Source: Roseovarius indicus (GTDB taxonomy: Bacteria; Pseudomonadota; Alphaproteobacteria; Rhodobacterales; Rhodobacteraceae). Taken from it: DNA of 64,000 nt. The notes beneath the pieces were generated by a model that was not told where the DNA came from, made no database searches, and saw nothing but the letters and a program-made list of their open reading frames with translations. Of this stretch, positions 38,184-47,429 are shown in pieces (the stretch's first letter is position 1; the number at the start of each line of letters is the position of its first letter). A program made the position numbers and the translations under genes. The stretch covers positions 248,001 to 312,000 of the forward strand of contig NZ_CP031598.1 of NCBI RefSeq assembly GCF_008728195.1, written 5' to 3'.

Positions 38184-38303
38184 GTCAGGCAGGCTGCGCC
38201 GGATCGGGGGCGGGTGCAAGATGCTTGAGGGGCACGGATGTCTTTGCATCCGGGCGCGAAACCGGCCTATCTTGCGGCGATGGTTGGATAATCCGGGGGT
38301 GAC

Positions 38304-39497
38304 ATGAGCAAGGTCAGGGAGCAGTACGAGGCGTTTCCCTATCCCGAGAGGGACCCGGAGGAGGAGCGCAAGCGGCTGATCACCGGCTCGCCGTCTTTGC
38401 CGCAGGAGGTGGATCATTTCGTGTTTGGCGGGCAGCGGGACTGGTCGAAGCCCTTGCGGGTGTTGGTGGCCGGGGGCGGCACCGGGGATGGGTTGATTCA
38501 GCTGACGGCTTTGCTGACGCAATACGGGAAGCCCTATGAGGCGGTGTATGTCGACCTGTCGGAGGCGTCGCGGCGGGTGGCGGAGGCGAGGGCCAAGGTC
38601 CGGGGGCTGGAGAATATCCGCTTCGTGACGGGGAGCTTGCTGGATGCCGGGGCGTTCGGCGAATTCGATTACATCGATTGTTGCGGGGTGCTGCATCATC
38701 TGCCGGAGCCGGAGGCCGGGTTCGAGGCGCTGCGCGGGGCGCTGGCGCCGGGGGGCGGCATGGGGTTCATGGTTTATGCGCCCTACGGGCGGTCGGGGGT
38801 CTACCCGTTGCAGGCGGCGTTCGGGGCGCTTTATGGCGATCTGCCGCCGAAGGAGCGGATCGCGAAGGCAAGGGAGGTCTATGAGCGGCTGCCGGAGGGG
38901 CATCCGTTCAAGGCGAACCGGAACGTGAACGATCACAAGAGCGGGGATGCGGGGTTTTACGACCTACTGCTGCATACGCAGGATCGGGCGTATGACGTGC
39001 CCGCGCTGCTGGACGTGCTGGAGCGGACGGGCTGGGCGTTGAGCGGGTTTACCGTGCCGGCGCTCTATGATCCGTCGCGTTTGGCCGATGTGCCGGAGGG
39101 GTTGGGAGAGCCGGAGTGGATGGCGTTGGCGGAGCAACTGCTTGGGACGATCCGGACCCATACGGCCTACGCGGTGCCGAAGGCCGAGGCGCGGGGGCCG
39201 GCGACGGGCAAGAACCGCAACCTTGTACCGCAGATCAAGGGGGTGCAGGCGGCGCAGCTGGCCCGCGCGGTGGCGCAGGGGCAGAAGGTGACGCTGGGCT
39301 CGGACGGGCTTTCGGAGGTGCTGACGCTGCCGAAGGAGGCGGCGCCGCTGATCGGCGCGGTGGACGGGCGGCGGAGCCTGGCGGAGATCGCGCAGGTCTG
39401 CCGGGCCGATCCGATCGGCTTCGGGGCGCTGTGGGGGAAGGTCGAGGCAAAGCTCGCCCCCTGGGGGATGCTGCTTTATTCGTCGGTGCTGCGGTGA
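38304..39497 (+). CDS. Class I SAM methyltransferase with C-terminal extension
   Basis: 397 residues. Starts VREQYEAFPYPERDPEEE, then the SAM motif RVLVAGGGTGDGLIQL, acidic loop VYVDLSEASRRVAE and FDYIDCCGVLHHLPEPEAG. The C-terminal ~130 residues (LARAVAQGQKVTLGSDG, IGAVDGRRSLAEIAQVC) form an additional domain often seen with this EQYEAFPYP group. Substrate unknown. No operon partner is evident, the next gene starting about 100 bp later. Confidence 0.85.
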   Translation: MSKVREQYEAFPYPERDPEEERKRLITGSPSLPQEVDHFVFGGQRDWSKPLRVLVAGGGTGDGLIQLTALLTQYGKPYEAVYVDLSEASRRVAEARAKVRGLENIRFVTGSLLDAGAFGEFDYIDCCGVLHHLPEPEAGFEALRGALAPGGGMGFMVYAPYGRSGVYPLQAAFGALYGDLPPKERIAKAREVYERLPEGHPFKANRNVNDHKSGDAGFYDLLLHTQDRAYDVPALLDVLERTGWALSGFTVPALYDPSRLADVPEGLGEPEWMALAEQLLGTIRTHTAYAVPKAEARGPATGKNRNLVPQIKGVQAAQLARAVAQGQKVTLGSDGLSEVLTLPKEAAPLIGAVDGRRSLAEIAQVCRADPIGFGALWGKVEAKLAPWGMLLYSSVLR

Positions 39498-39593
39498 GAC
39501 GGGCCGGTCACGCCGTCGTGTAAGGGTGCAAGTTGATGGGACGGGCGGCGCAGGGATAGGCTGGCCGGACGCTTGGAAGGGATTGGAGAGCCC

Positions 39594-41228
39594 ATGACGG
39601 ACCGTGTTGCCCCCAAGGGCTGGTTTGACGCCATCGTCTTTGACCTCGGCCGGCAGGTGCGGTGGTCGTTCCTGCCGCCGTTGATGGTGTATTTTGCCTA
39701 TGGCTTCACCGGGCTCACGATGATCGTCGGTACGTTCTTCGTGAAGGATTACCTCGACCTGTCGGCGGCCTACCTTGCCGGGCTGGCGTTCTGGGCGGGG
39801 CTGCCCTGGGCGCTGAAGATGCCGCTGGGGCACCTGGTGGACATCATCTGGAAATGGAAATGGCTGCTGGTGTGGATCGGGGCCGGGTTGCTGGCGGCAA
39901 GCGTGTTCATCATGTACCTGGTGATTTCCGAGCGGGAGATGATGGCGGCGGTGATGCCGATCAGTTCGTGGTACGTGCTGAGCTACCTTCTGGCGCCCTG
40001 CGGGGTTGTTTTGCAGGACGCGGTGGCGGATGCCATGTCGGTGGAGGCGGTGCCGAAGGTCGACGAGGCCGGCAACCCGATTTCCGAGGATGACGAGAAG
40101 GCGATGCATGTGACCATGCAGACGCTGGGACGGTTCGCGCTGATTTCCGGCACGGTCGTGGTGGCGGCGCTGAACATCTACATGTTCCGCGGCATCGAGG
40201 CCCTGAGCGCAGACGCGAAGGCGGATATCTACGCGAACATATACCTTGCCGCGCTGGGGATACCGGCGATTTCGGTGTCTGGCGTGGTGCTGGCCGGGGT
40301 GCAGAAGGCGCTGAAGAAACGGCGGCTGGAACGGCAGGGCCTGGCGGGAGAAGAGGTCGAGGCGGCGTTCGCGCGGCCGGACGAGGAGACCAAGCCCAAC
40401 ATGTGGTATTTCATCGGCGGGGGCGCGTTCGTGGCGCTGACGCTGGTGATCGGGCTGGGGCAGGTGCCCTATGGGCAGGAGATCATCTTTGTCGGGTCGC
40501 TGGCCATCGTGATCTTCCTGATGCGGCAGCTTCTGGCGGTGCTGCCCGCCGCGCAGGCGCGGACGCTGGTGGGCACGGCTGTGATCATCTTTGCTTTTCG
40601 TGCCACGCCGAGGCCGGGCGACGGGCAGACATGGTTCAACATCGACGTGCTGGCCTTCGACCAGCAGTTCCTGTCGGTGCTCTCGCTGATTACCTCGGTG
40701 CTGACGCTGGTGGGGATGGTGGTGCTGCGCCCGCTGATGGCGCATCGGTCGATTGTTTACATCGTGGTGCTGCTGACGCTGGCGGCGGGGGTTCTGACGC
40801 TGCCGAATATCGGGCTTTACTACGGGATACAGAACATCACCGCGCCGCTGACGGGCGGGATCGTGGATGCAAGGTTCATCGCCATTCTGGATACGGCGGT
40901 GGAGTCGCCGCTGGGGCAGGTGGCAATGATTCCGATGCTAGCGTGGATCGCGAAGAATGCGCCGTCGGACCTGAAGGCGACGTTCTTCGCGGTGATGGCC
41001 TCGTTTACCAACCTGGCGCTGTCGGCGGGGAACCTGGGAACGAAGTACCTCAACCAGATCTACACCGTGCGCCGGGAGGTGACGGACCCGGCCACTGGCG
41101 CGGTGACGACGCAGCAGGACTATTCCGAGCTGGGGTGGCTGCTGATCACCGTGGCGGTGGTGACGGTGGTGGTGCCGCTTGTCGTGGTGGCGATGATTCA
41201 GCGGAGCCGGTTGAAGAGCGTGGATTAG
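39594..41228 (+). CDS. MFS/BT1-type transporter
   Basis: 544-residue polytopic protein from the ATG at 39594 (TTGGAGAG upstream). N-terminal helices run from RWSFLPPLMVYFAYGFTGLT, with WALKMPLGHLVDIIWKWKW resembling the folate-biopterin transporter (BT1) signature. A long hydrophilic loop (about 150-175, 235-260) interrupts the helices. Substrate is not shown; pterin or folate transport is only a family-level guess. modA follows 39 bp downstream on the same strand. Confidence 0.78.
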   Translation: MTDRVAPKGWFDAIVFDLGRQVRWSFLPPLMVYFAYGFTGLTMIVGTFFVKDYLDLSAAYLAGLAFWAGLPWALKMPLGHLVDIIWKWKWLLVWIGAGLLAASVFIMYLVISEREMMAAVMPISSWYVLSYLLAPCGVVLQDAVADAMSVEAVPKVDEAGNPISEDDEKAMHVTMQTLGRFALISGTVVVAALNIYMFRGIEALSADAKADIYANIYLAALGIPAISVSGVVLAGVQKALKKRRLERQGLAGEEVEAAFARPDEETKPNMWYFIGGGAFVALTLVIGLGQVPYGQEIIFVGSLAIVIFLMRQLLAVLPAAQARTLVGTAVIIFAFRATPRPGDGQTWFNIDVLAFDQQFLSVLSLITSVLTLVGMVVLRPLMAHRSIVYIVVLLTLAAGVLTLPNIGLYYGIQNITAPLTGGIVDARFIAILDTAVESPLGQVAMIPMLAWIAKNAPSDLKATFFAVMASFTNLALSAGNLGTKYLNQIYTVRREVTDPATGAVTTQQDYSELGWLLITVAVVTVVVPLVVVAMIQRSRLKSVD

Positions 41229-41267
41229 CGCTTGCGGAGGAGGGCGGGGTGTCAATACTCCGTCAGT

Positions 41268-42032
41268 ATGATGCAGATGATCAAAGGATACCTGGCTTTC
41301 GCACTGATGGTGCTGATGGCGGTGCCGGCGGCGGCCGAGGATATCACCGTGTTCGCGGCGGCCAGCCTGAAGAACGCGATGGACGAGGTGGCGGCCGGGT
41401 TCGAGGCGGCGGCCGGGCACGGGGTGACGGTGTCTTATGCCGGTTCGTCAGCCCTGGCGCGGCAGATCGAGCTTGGCGCGCCGGCGGATGTGTTCGTGTC
41501 GGCCAACCCCGGCTGGATGGACCGGCTGGACGAGGCCGGGAAGACCGAAGGCGGGACGCGGGTCGATTTGCTGGGCAACCGAATCGTTCTGATTGCGCAT
41601 GGCGTGGCCGAGCCGGTCGAGGTCGGCGCGGGCATGGACCTTGCGGGGATGCTGGGGGACGGACGGCTGGCGATGGCGCTGGTGGATGCGGTGCCAGCGG
41701 GGATTTACGGCAAGGCGGCGTTGGAGAGCCTTGGCTTGTGGAAGAGCGTCGAGGCGAGGGTTGTGCAGGCGGATAACGTGCGCGCGGCCTTGAAGCTGGT
41801 GGCCATCGGTGAGGCACCGATGGGGGTGGTCTATGCCACCGATGCGGCGGCCGAGGAGGGGGTGAGCGTGCTGGGCGTGTTCCCCGAGGACAGCCATCCG
41901 CCGATTGTCTACCCGGTGGCGGCGATGACGGGCCGGCTGAGCCCGATGGTGGCGGAGTTCCTTGGCTATCTGCAAAGCGGTGCCGCGCGAGAGGTGTTCA
42001 AGCGGCACGGGTTCACCGTGCTGGCGGATTGA
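41268..42032 (+). CDS. modA: Molybdate ABC transporter, periplasmic binding protein
   Basis: 254 residues. Signal peptide GYLAFALMVLMAVPAAAE followed directly by ITVFAAASLKNAMDEVAAGF, the ModA signature. Oxyanion-contact regions are SYAGSSALARQIELGAPADVF and LVDAVPAGIYGKAAL. Start could be either ATG of ATGATGCAGATG; no strong ribosome site is visible. First gene of modABC. No ModE box or Moco riboswitch is recognisable in the short upstream gap. Confidence 0.94.
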   Translation: MMQMIKGYLAFALMVLMAVPAAAEDITVFAAASLKNAMDEVAAGFEAAAGHGVTVSYAGSSALARQIELGAPADVFVSANPGWMDRLDEAGKTEGGTRVDLLGNRIVLIAHGVAEPVEVGAGMDLAGMLGDGRLAMALVDAVPAGIYGKAALESLGLWKSVEARVVQADNVRAALKLVAIGEAPMGVVYATDAAAEEGVSVLGVFPEDSHPPIVYPVAAMTGRLSPMVAEFLGYLQSGAAREVFKRHGFTVLAD

Positions 42033-42035
42033 GGC

Positions 42036-42728
42036 ATGGGCTGGCTCGGGCCGGAAGAATGGCAGGCGGTGGCGCTGTCGCTGAAGGTGTCGTTCTGGGC
42101 GACGCTGGTTGGGCTGCCGATTGGCATCTTCACCGCCTATGCGCTGGCAAGGTGGCGGTTTCCGGGCAAGCAGGTGGTGAACGGGCTGGTGCATTTGCCG
42201 CTGATCCTGCCGCCGGTGGTGACGGGGTATCTTTTGCTTTTGACGTTCGGCACGACCGGGCCGGTGGGCGGCGTGCTGGAGAAGGTGGGGATCGTCTTTG
42301 CCTTCCGCTGGACCGGGGCGGCGCTGGCGGCGGGGGTAATGGCGTTTCCGCTGATGGTGCGGGCGATCCGGCTGTCGATCGAGGCGGTGGACCCCAAGCT
42401 TGAGGAGGCGGCGGCGACCTTGGGTGCGTCACGGGCTTGGGTGTTCGTGACGGTGACGCTTCCGCTCATATTGCCCGGCGTGCTGGCCGGAGCGATATTG
42501 GCCTTTGCCAAGGCGATGGGGGAGTTCGGGGCGACCATCACCTTTGTGTCCAACATTCCGGGTCAGACGCAGACGCTGCCCTCGGCGGTTTATGCGTTTT
42601 TGCAGGTGCCGGGCGGTGAAGGGCCGGCGATGCGGCTGGTGATCGTGTCGGTGGTAATCGCGCTGGGGGCGTTGCTTTTGTCTGAGGTGGTGGCGCGGCG
42701 CGCGGCGGCGCGGGTGGCGGGCGGATGA
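42036..42728 (+). CDS. modB: Molybdate ABC transporter permease
   Basis: 230-residue inner-membrane permease with about five TM helices. The EAA-type loop that docks on ModC is LEEAAATLGASRAWVFVTV; PLMVRAIRLSIEAVDPKLEE and FGATITFVSNIPGQTQTLP are ModB signatures. Three-base gap after modA and ATGA overlap with modC. Confidence 0.95.
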   Translation: MGWLGPEEWQAVALSLKVSFWATLVGLPIGIFTAYALARWRFPGKQVVNGLVHLPLILPPVVTGYLLLLTFGTTGPVGGVLEKVGIVFAFRWTGAALAAGVMAFPLMVRAIRLSIEAVDPKLEEAAATLGASRAWVFVTVTLPLILPGVLAGAILAFAKAMGEFGATITFVSNIPGQTQTLPSAVYAFLQVPGGEGPAMRLVIVSVVIALGALLLSEVVARRAAARVAGG

Positions 42729-43807
42729 CGCTGGAGGTGGATATCGGGCACACGCTGGGCGGGTTCCGGCTGGATGTGGCGTTCGAGGCGCCGCCGGGGG
42801 TGACGGTGCTGTTCGGGCGGTCGGGATCGGGGAAGACCTCGGTGATCAACGCCGTGGCGGGATTGTTGAAGCCCGACCGGGGCCGGGTGGCCCTGGATGG
42901 GGCGGTGTTGTTCGACAGGGGCTCTGGCAAGTGGCTGCCGCCGCATCGGCGCAGGCTGGGGTATATCTTTCAGGAGGGGCGCCTCTTTCCGCATATGACG
43001 GTGAAGCAGAACCTGTCCTATGGGCGGTGGTTCGCCGGGAATGGCGCGACCGAGAGCATGGATCACGTGATCGACATGCTGGGGATCGGGCATTTGCTGG
43101 CGCGGCGGCCGGGCGGGTTGTCGGGCGGCGAGAAGCAGCGGGTGGCGATTGGCCGGGCGTTGCTGGCCGGGCCGCGGTTGCTCTTGGCCGACGAGCCTTT
43201 GGCGGCGCTGGATGAGGGGCGGAAGGGAGAGATTTTGCCCTATTTCGAGCGGCTGCGCGACGAGGTCTCGGTGCCGATCCTATATGTCAGCCATTCGGCG
43301 GCCGAGGTGGCGCGGCTGGCGACCACGGTGGTGGTGTTGCAGGACGGGCAGGTCGTGCGGCAAGGGCCGGCGGGCGAGGTGCTGAGCGATCCGGAGGTGA
43401 TGCCGACGGGCGTTCGGGGCGCCGGGGCGCTGCTGGTGGCGAAGGTGGCGCGGCATCACGAGGACGGGCTGACCGAGCTGGAGGCGGGCGGGGCATCGCT
43501 GTTCCTGCCGCGCGTGGCGCAGGAGGTGGGCCGCGAGGTGCGGATGCGGGTGGCGGCGCACGAGGTGATCCTGTCGCGGGAAAAGCCGGTGGGGCTGTCG
43601 GCGCTGAACCTGTTGCCGGGGACGGTGTCGGCGATCAGGGCCGGGGAAGGGCCGGGCACGCTGGTGTCGCTGGAGACGCCCGCCGGAACGGTCCTGGCAA
43701 GGGTGACGCGGCGGTCGGCGCAGGCGCTGGAGCTGGCGCCGGGGGCGGATTGCTATGCCGTCATCAAGACGGTGGCGGTGGCGCCGGAGGACGTGGGCGG
43801 GCTTTGA
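42725..43807 (+). CDS. modC: Molybdate ABC transporter ATP-binding protein
   Basis: 360 residues. Walker A FGRSGSGKTSVIN, Q-loop YIFQEGRLFPHM, signature LSGGEKQRVAIGRALL, Walker B LLLADEPLAALD and switch His in YVSHSAAEVARLA. The C-terminal ~65 residues form a TOBE (MOP) domain (RKEPVGLSALNLLPGTVSAI-like). Completes modABC. Confidence 0.95.
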   Translation: MTLEVDIGHTLGGFRLDVAFEAPPGVTVLFGRSGSGKTSVINAVAGLLKPDRGRVALDGAVLFDRGSGKWLPPHRRRLGYIFQEGRLFPHMTVKQNLSYGRWFAGNGATESMDHVIDMLGIGHLLARRPGGLSGGEKQRVAIGRALLAGPRLLLADEPLAALDEGRKGEILPYFERLRDEVSVPILYVSHSAAEVARLATTVVVLQDGQVVRQGPAGEVLSDPEVMPTGVRGAGALLVAKVARHHEDGLTELEAGGASLFLPRVAQEVGREVRMRVAAHEVILSREKPVGLSALNLLPGTVSAIRAGEGPGTLVSLETPAGTVLARVTRRSAQALELAPGADCYAVIKTVAVAPEDVGGL

Positions 43808-44025
43808 CCGTCGCCGCCCGTGCCGCAGGGACTTCTTGACGGGCGGCCCGGCGATGACCGACAGTGGAAGGACCGAGACCGCCGAAACGGGGGCCGGCCG
43901 ACAGGTCAGGCCATGAACCGGCGGGAAGGGCAGCGTACAGGCGAGACAGGGTCGCGGCGGCGATGGCCGCCTCTCCTATGTTCGGGCAGCGGGATGGAAG
44001 CTGGCTTGAAACAGGGAGGAACATC

Positions 44026-45936
44026 ATGCGGGTCTTTACGGTTCTCGGACCATCGCAATCCGGTAAATCGACATTGGTGGAGGGGCTGATCGGGCTGGAG
44101 GAGCAGCGCGCGCAGGTTCTCGACATTGCGGGCGTGGCGAAGGTGAGCCAGTTCGGTTTCATGGGCGATGACTGGACGGCGGTGGATATCGCGGGCGGGG
44201 CGGAAAACCTGTCGACGGCGGGGCCTGCGTTGGCGGGGAGCGATGCGGCGGTGCTCTGCGTCGGGGCCGATCCCGAGGCCGCGGTGCTGGCGGCCCCCTA
44301 TTTCAGGCTGATCGAAGAAGCAGGGGTTCCCTGCTTTCTTTTTGTGAACCGGGTGGATGCGGCGGCAGGCCGGATGAGCGAGGTGATCGCTTCGTTGCAG
44401 GTCTATTGCCGGCACGGGATCGCATTGCGGCAGGTGCCGATACGGGAGGACGGGCAGATCGTCGGTGCGGTGGATTTGATATCCGAGCGGGCCTGGCAAT
44501 ACCGGGAGGGGGAGCCGTCGGCTTTGGTGGAGATCCCCGAGAGCGTGGCCAGTCGCGAGCAGGAGGCGCGAGAGCACCTGCTGGAGGCGCTGGCGGATTT
44601 CGATGACGGGCTGATGGAGCAGCTGATCGAGGACAAGCAGCCGCTGACCGAGGATGTTTATCACACCGCGACGAGCGTGTTGCAGCATCATGACCTTGTG
44701 CCCGCGCTGATGGGCTCGGCCGAGCATCGCCACGGGATGCTGCGGCTGATGAAGTCGCTCAGGCACGAGGCGCCGGGGGCCGAGGTGGCCCGTGAGCGCC
44801 TGTCGGAGGGGGCCAAGCCGGTGGCGGTGGGGCTGCTGGCGGATCACGTGAAGCATCTTGGCAAGACGGTGATGATCCGGGCGCTGGGCGAGGGCGTGGG
44901 CAATGGCAAGCCGCTGGGCGGCAAGGCGGTGGGGAGTATCACCGGGCTCGATGCCAAGTCGCCCCTGCCGGAGCTGGCGCCGGGGGATGTGGGGCTGACG
45001 ATGAAGTCGGACCATTTGAAGGCCGGGGAGGTGTATGGGGCCGATGCCGCGCATCCGCTGCCGGACTGGGCGCAGGCGCATGAGCCGGGGTATCGGCGGC
45101 TGATCGAGCCGGCGCATGAGCGGGACGAGGCAAGGCTGTCATCGGCGCTGGAGCGGTTGTCGGAGATCGATACCGGGATACGGGTCGAGCAGGATGCGCA
45201 GTCGGGGCATGCCGTTCTGTGCGGGCAGGGGCCGCAGCATTTCCGGCGGTTGGCGTCGAAGCTTTCCGACGGGTTCGGGATCGAGGTGACGGAGCATCAC
45301 GTGCCGCCCGCCTATCGCGAGACGATCCGCAAGCCGGTCACCTGCCATCACCGGCATCGCAAGCAGTCGGGCGGGGCCGGGCAGTTCGCCGACGTGGTGA
45401 TCGACGTGAAGCCGTTGGCCCGCGGGTCGGGCGTTGCCTTTGACGAGGTGGTGAAGGGCGGAGCGGTGCCGCGCAATTATATTCCGGCGGTGGAGGCCGG
45501 GGTGCGCGATGCGCTGACCGAGGGGCCGAACGGGTTTCCGGTGGTCGATGTGAGCGTGACGCTGACCGATGGCAAGCACCATTCGGTGGACAGTTCCGAC
45601 TTTGCCTTCCGCACTGCGGGCAAGAACGCGATGAAGGAGGCGATGGCGGAAAGCGGGGCGACGGTGCTGGAGCCGATCGCGCAGGTTCTGATCCATGTGC
45701 CGTCGGTCTATGCCGGGGGCTTGGTGCCGACGATTTCCGGGATGAAGGGGCAGGTGATGGGCTTCGAGGGCCACCCGACCGCCGCCGGGTGGGACGTGTT
45801 CCGCGCCATGCTGCCGATGACGGCGCTGGATGAGCTGACCCATACGCTGGCCAGCGCGGCGCGGGGGACGGCTTGGTTCACGGCGGAGTTCGATCACTAC
45901 ACCGAGGTGCGGGCGGAGGAGCTGGCGAAGGCGTGA
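44026..45936 (+). CDS. Elongation factor G-like GTPase (paralogue)
   Basis: 636 residues, about 60 shorter than true EF-G. P-loop GPSQSGKSTLVEG is intact; G3 is reduced to VDIAGGAEN and G4 reads NRVD instead of NKxD. Domains II-V follow, including EF-G domain IV (KQSGGAGQFADVVIDVKPL, PRNYIPAVEAGVRDAL) and domain V (PTISGMKGQVMGFE). ACAGGGAGGA precedes the ATG. Paralogues of this sort are not the housekeeping translocase; role unknown. Confidence 0.88.
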   Translation: MRVFTVLGPSQSGKSTLVEGLIGLEEQRAQVLDIAGVAKVSQFGFMGDDWTAVDIAGGAENLSTAGPALAGSDAAVLCVGADPEAAVLAAPYFRLIEEAGVPCFLFVNRVDAAAGRMSEVIASLQVYCRHGIALRQVPIREDGQIVGAVDLISERAWQYREGEPSALVEIPESVASREQEAREHLLEALADFDDGLMEQLIEDKQPLTEDVYHTATSVLQHHDLVPALMGSAEHRHGMLRLMKSLRHEAPGAEVARERLSEGAKPVAVGLLADHVKHLGKTVMIRALGEGVGNGKPLGGKAVGSITGLDAKSPLPELAPGDVGLTMKSDHLKAGEVYGADAAHPLPDWAQAHEPGYRRLIEPAHERDEARLSSALERLSEIDTGIRVEQDAQSGHAVLCGQGPQHFRRLASKLSDGFGIEVTEHHVPPAYRETIRKPVTCHHRHRKQSGGAGQFADVVIDVKPLARGSGVAFDEVVKGGAVPRNYIPAVEAGVRDALTEGPNGFPVVDVSVTLTDGKHHSVDSSDFAFRTAGKNAMKEAMAESGATVLEPIAQVLIHVPSVYAGGLVPTISGMKGQVMGFEGHPTAAGWDVFRAMLPMTALDELTHTLASAARGTAWFTAEFDHYTEVRAEELAKA

Positions 45937-45939
45937 GGA

Positions 45940-46662
45940 TCAGGCCTTGAGGGCCGCCAGCGCCGCTTGCAGGTCGAGCGCGCCGTCATAGAGGGCGCGG
46001 CCGGAGATGGCGCCGTTGAGCGGCGCGCCGCAGTCGCGCAAGGCAAGAAGGTCGTCGAGGCTGGAGACGCCGCCGGAGGCGATGACGGGGATCGAGACGG
46101 CGTTGGCGAGTGCCGCGGTGGCCTCGATGTTGGGGCCCTGCATGGCGCCGTCGCGGTTGATGTCGGTGTAGATGATGGCGGCGACGCCGGCATCTTCGAA
46201 GGATTGCGCGAGGTCGGTGACCTGCACGTCGGTTTCCTCGGCCCAGCCGCGGGTGGCGACGAGGCCGTTGCGGGCGTCGATGCCTACCGCCACCTGGCCG
46301 GGGAAGGCGGAGGCCGCTTCGCGCACCAGCGCGGGGTTTTCCACGGCCACGGTGCCAAGGATGACGCGCTTGAGGCCTTTTTCGAGCCAGCGTTCGATGG
46401 TGGCCATGTCGCGGATACCGCCGCCCAGCTGGGTGGGCACATCGACGCGTTCGAGGATCGCCTCGACGGCCGCCGCGTTCACCGGCTCGCCCGCGAAGGC
46501 GCCGTTCAGGTCGACGAGGTGCAGCCATTCGCAGCCCGCCTCGACGAATTTCGCGGCCTGGCTGGCGGGGTCGTCGTTGAAGACGGTGGCCTTGTCCATC
46601 TCGCCTTTGAGCAGGCGGACGGCCTGGCCGTCCTTGAGGTCGATCGCGGGGTAGAGGATCAT
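45940..46662 (-). CDS. hisA: Phosphoribosylformimino-5-aminoimidazole carboxamide ribotide isomerase HisA
   Basis: 240-residue TIM-barrel enzyme, fourth step of histidine synthesis. Catalytic Asp in [19 protein letters not shown]; second Asp in [14 protein letters not shown]; phosphate-binding loops [14 protein letters not shown] and [13 protein letters not shown]. Its stop is four bases from the convergent EF-G-like gene. In related genomes hisA usually follows hisH directly and hisF comes next; here neither holds. Confidence 0.96.
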   Translation of the reverse strand: MILYPAIDLKDGQAVRLLKGEMDKATVFNDDPASQAAKFVEAGCEWLHLVDLNGAFAGEPVNAAAVEAILERVDVPTQLGGGIRDMATIERWLEKGLKRVILGTVAVENPALVREAASAFPGQVAVGIDARNGLVATRGWAEETDVQVTDLAQSFEDAGVAAIIYTDINRDGAMQGPNIEATAALANAVSIPVIASGGVSSLDDLLALRDCGAPLNGAISGRALYDGALDLQAALAALKA

Positions 46663-46798
46663 CTTGGCGTCTCTTTCCTGAGTGTCGCGCGGGCTTTGGC
46701 ATGACGCTGCGAAAAATGCAACGCGACCCGACGTCAGACTTGATCGGTTGTGGGATCGGGCCTCAAGCTGAACGCAGTTTTCAAAGGGAGGAGAACCT

Positions 46799-47191
46799 AT
46801 GAGAAAACTCGGAATGATGATCGGCGCGCTTTGCCTGAGCGCAGGCGCGGCCTTTGCCGACCCGGTGGAAGGCACGTGGAAGACCGAGCCGGGCGACACC
46901 GGCGGCTATCTGCACGTCAACGTCTATGGCTGCGGCGACGCGATCTGTGGCGTTATCCGCAACGCCTATGACAAGAGCGGCGCGGCGCAGCCCGGGTACG
47001 AGCATCTCAACAAGCGGATGCTGTGGGACATGCAGGCGGAAGGCGGCGGCCAGTACGGCGACGGCAAGATCTGGGCGCCTGACCGGGGCAAGACCTACAA
47101 TTCGAAGATGTCGCTGAACGGGAATACCCTGACGGTCGAAGGCTGTGTGGCGGTGTTCTGCCGGGGGCAGACCTGGACGCGGGTTCAGTGA
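46799..47191 (+). CDS. DUF2147 secreted protein
   Basis: 130 residues: signal peptide [18 protein letters not shown], then the DUF2147 beta domain starting [20 protein letters not shown], with four cysteines ([19 protein letters not shown]) likely forming two disulfides. GGGAGGAGA gives a strong ribosome site. Function unknown. It lies on the opposite strand between hisH and hisA. Confidence 0.9.
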   Translation: MRKLGMMIGALCLSAGAAFADPVEGTWKTEPGDTGGYLHVNVYGCGDAICGVIRNAYDKSGAAQPGYEHLNKRMLWDMQAEGGGQYGDGKIWAPDRGKTYNSKMSLNGNTLTVEGCVAVFCRGQTWTRVQ

Positions 47192-47205
47192 TCTGAACCG
47201 TGGGA

Positions 47206-47283
47206 GGGGGCGCTGCCCCCAACGTTGAAATCCCTTCAGGATTTCAACGTCCCCCCGGGATATTTCGGGCCAGAAGAAGCCGG
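47206..47283 (+). repeat. Two-hairpin intergenic repeat, copy 2
   Basis: Directly after the DUF2147 stop: hairpin GGGGGC-GCT-GCCCCC (47206-47220), second hairpin GTTGAAATCC-CTTCA-GGATTTCAAC (47224-47248), then CCCCCCGGGATATTTCGGGC and CAGAAGAAGCC. Same parts in the same order as 37528-37605, but the second stem differs in both arms in a matching way. Confidence 0.85.
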
Positions 47284-47335
47284 GGCGGTGTGCTCCGGCT
47301 TCTTTCGCTTGGCGCTTGGCGGACGGCGGGTTTCT

Positions 47336-47361
47336 GGGGGTATTTCAGACCATAAAGAAGC
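47336..47361 (+). repeat. Degenerate TATTT...AAAGAAG repeat
   Basis: GGGGGTATTTCAGACCATAAAGAAG, a diverged member of the dispersed TATTT-GCCAAGAAGAAG family, 50 bp after copy 2 of the two-hairpin repeat. The rest of the 238-bp gap between DUF2147 and hisH shows nothing else. Confidence 0.5.
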
Positions 47362-47429
47362 AGTGGCGACTTCCCGGCTTCATCTTGCCGGAAATACTCC
47401 CGCCGGAGGCATAAAAGTTCTTTTGGGGA

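Noticed and set aside
38964..40745. 593-codon minus-strand frame opposite the methyltransferase and BT1-like genes
   Set aside because: Spans two real plus-strand genes; His/Arg/Pro-rich translation is a codon-bias artefact.
41229..41267. Moco riboswitch or ModE operator before modA
   Set aside because: The gap is only 39 bp and contains neither the expected structure nor a TATAAC-type palindrome.
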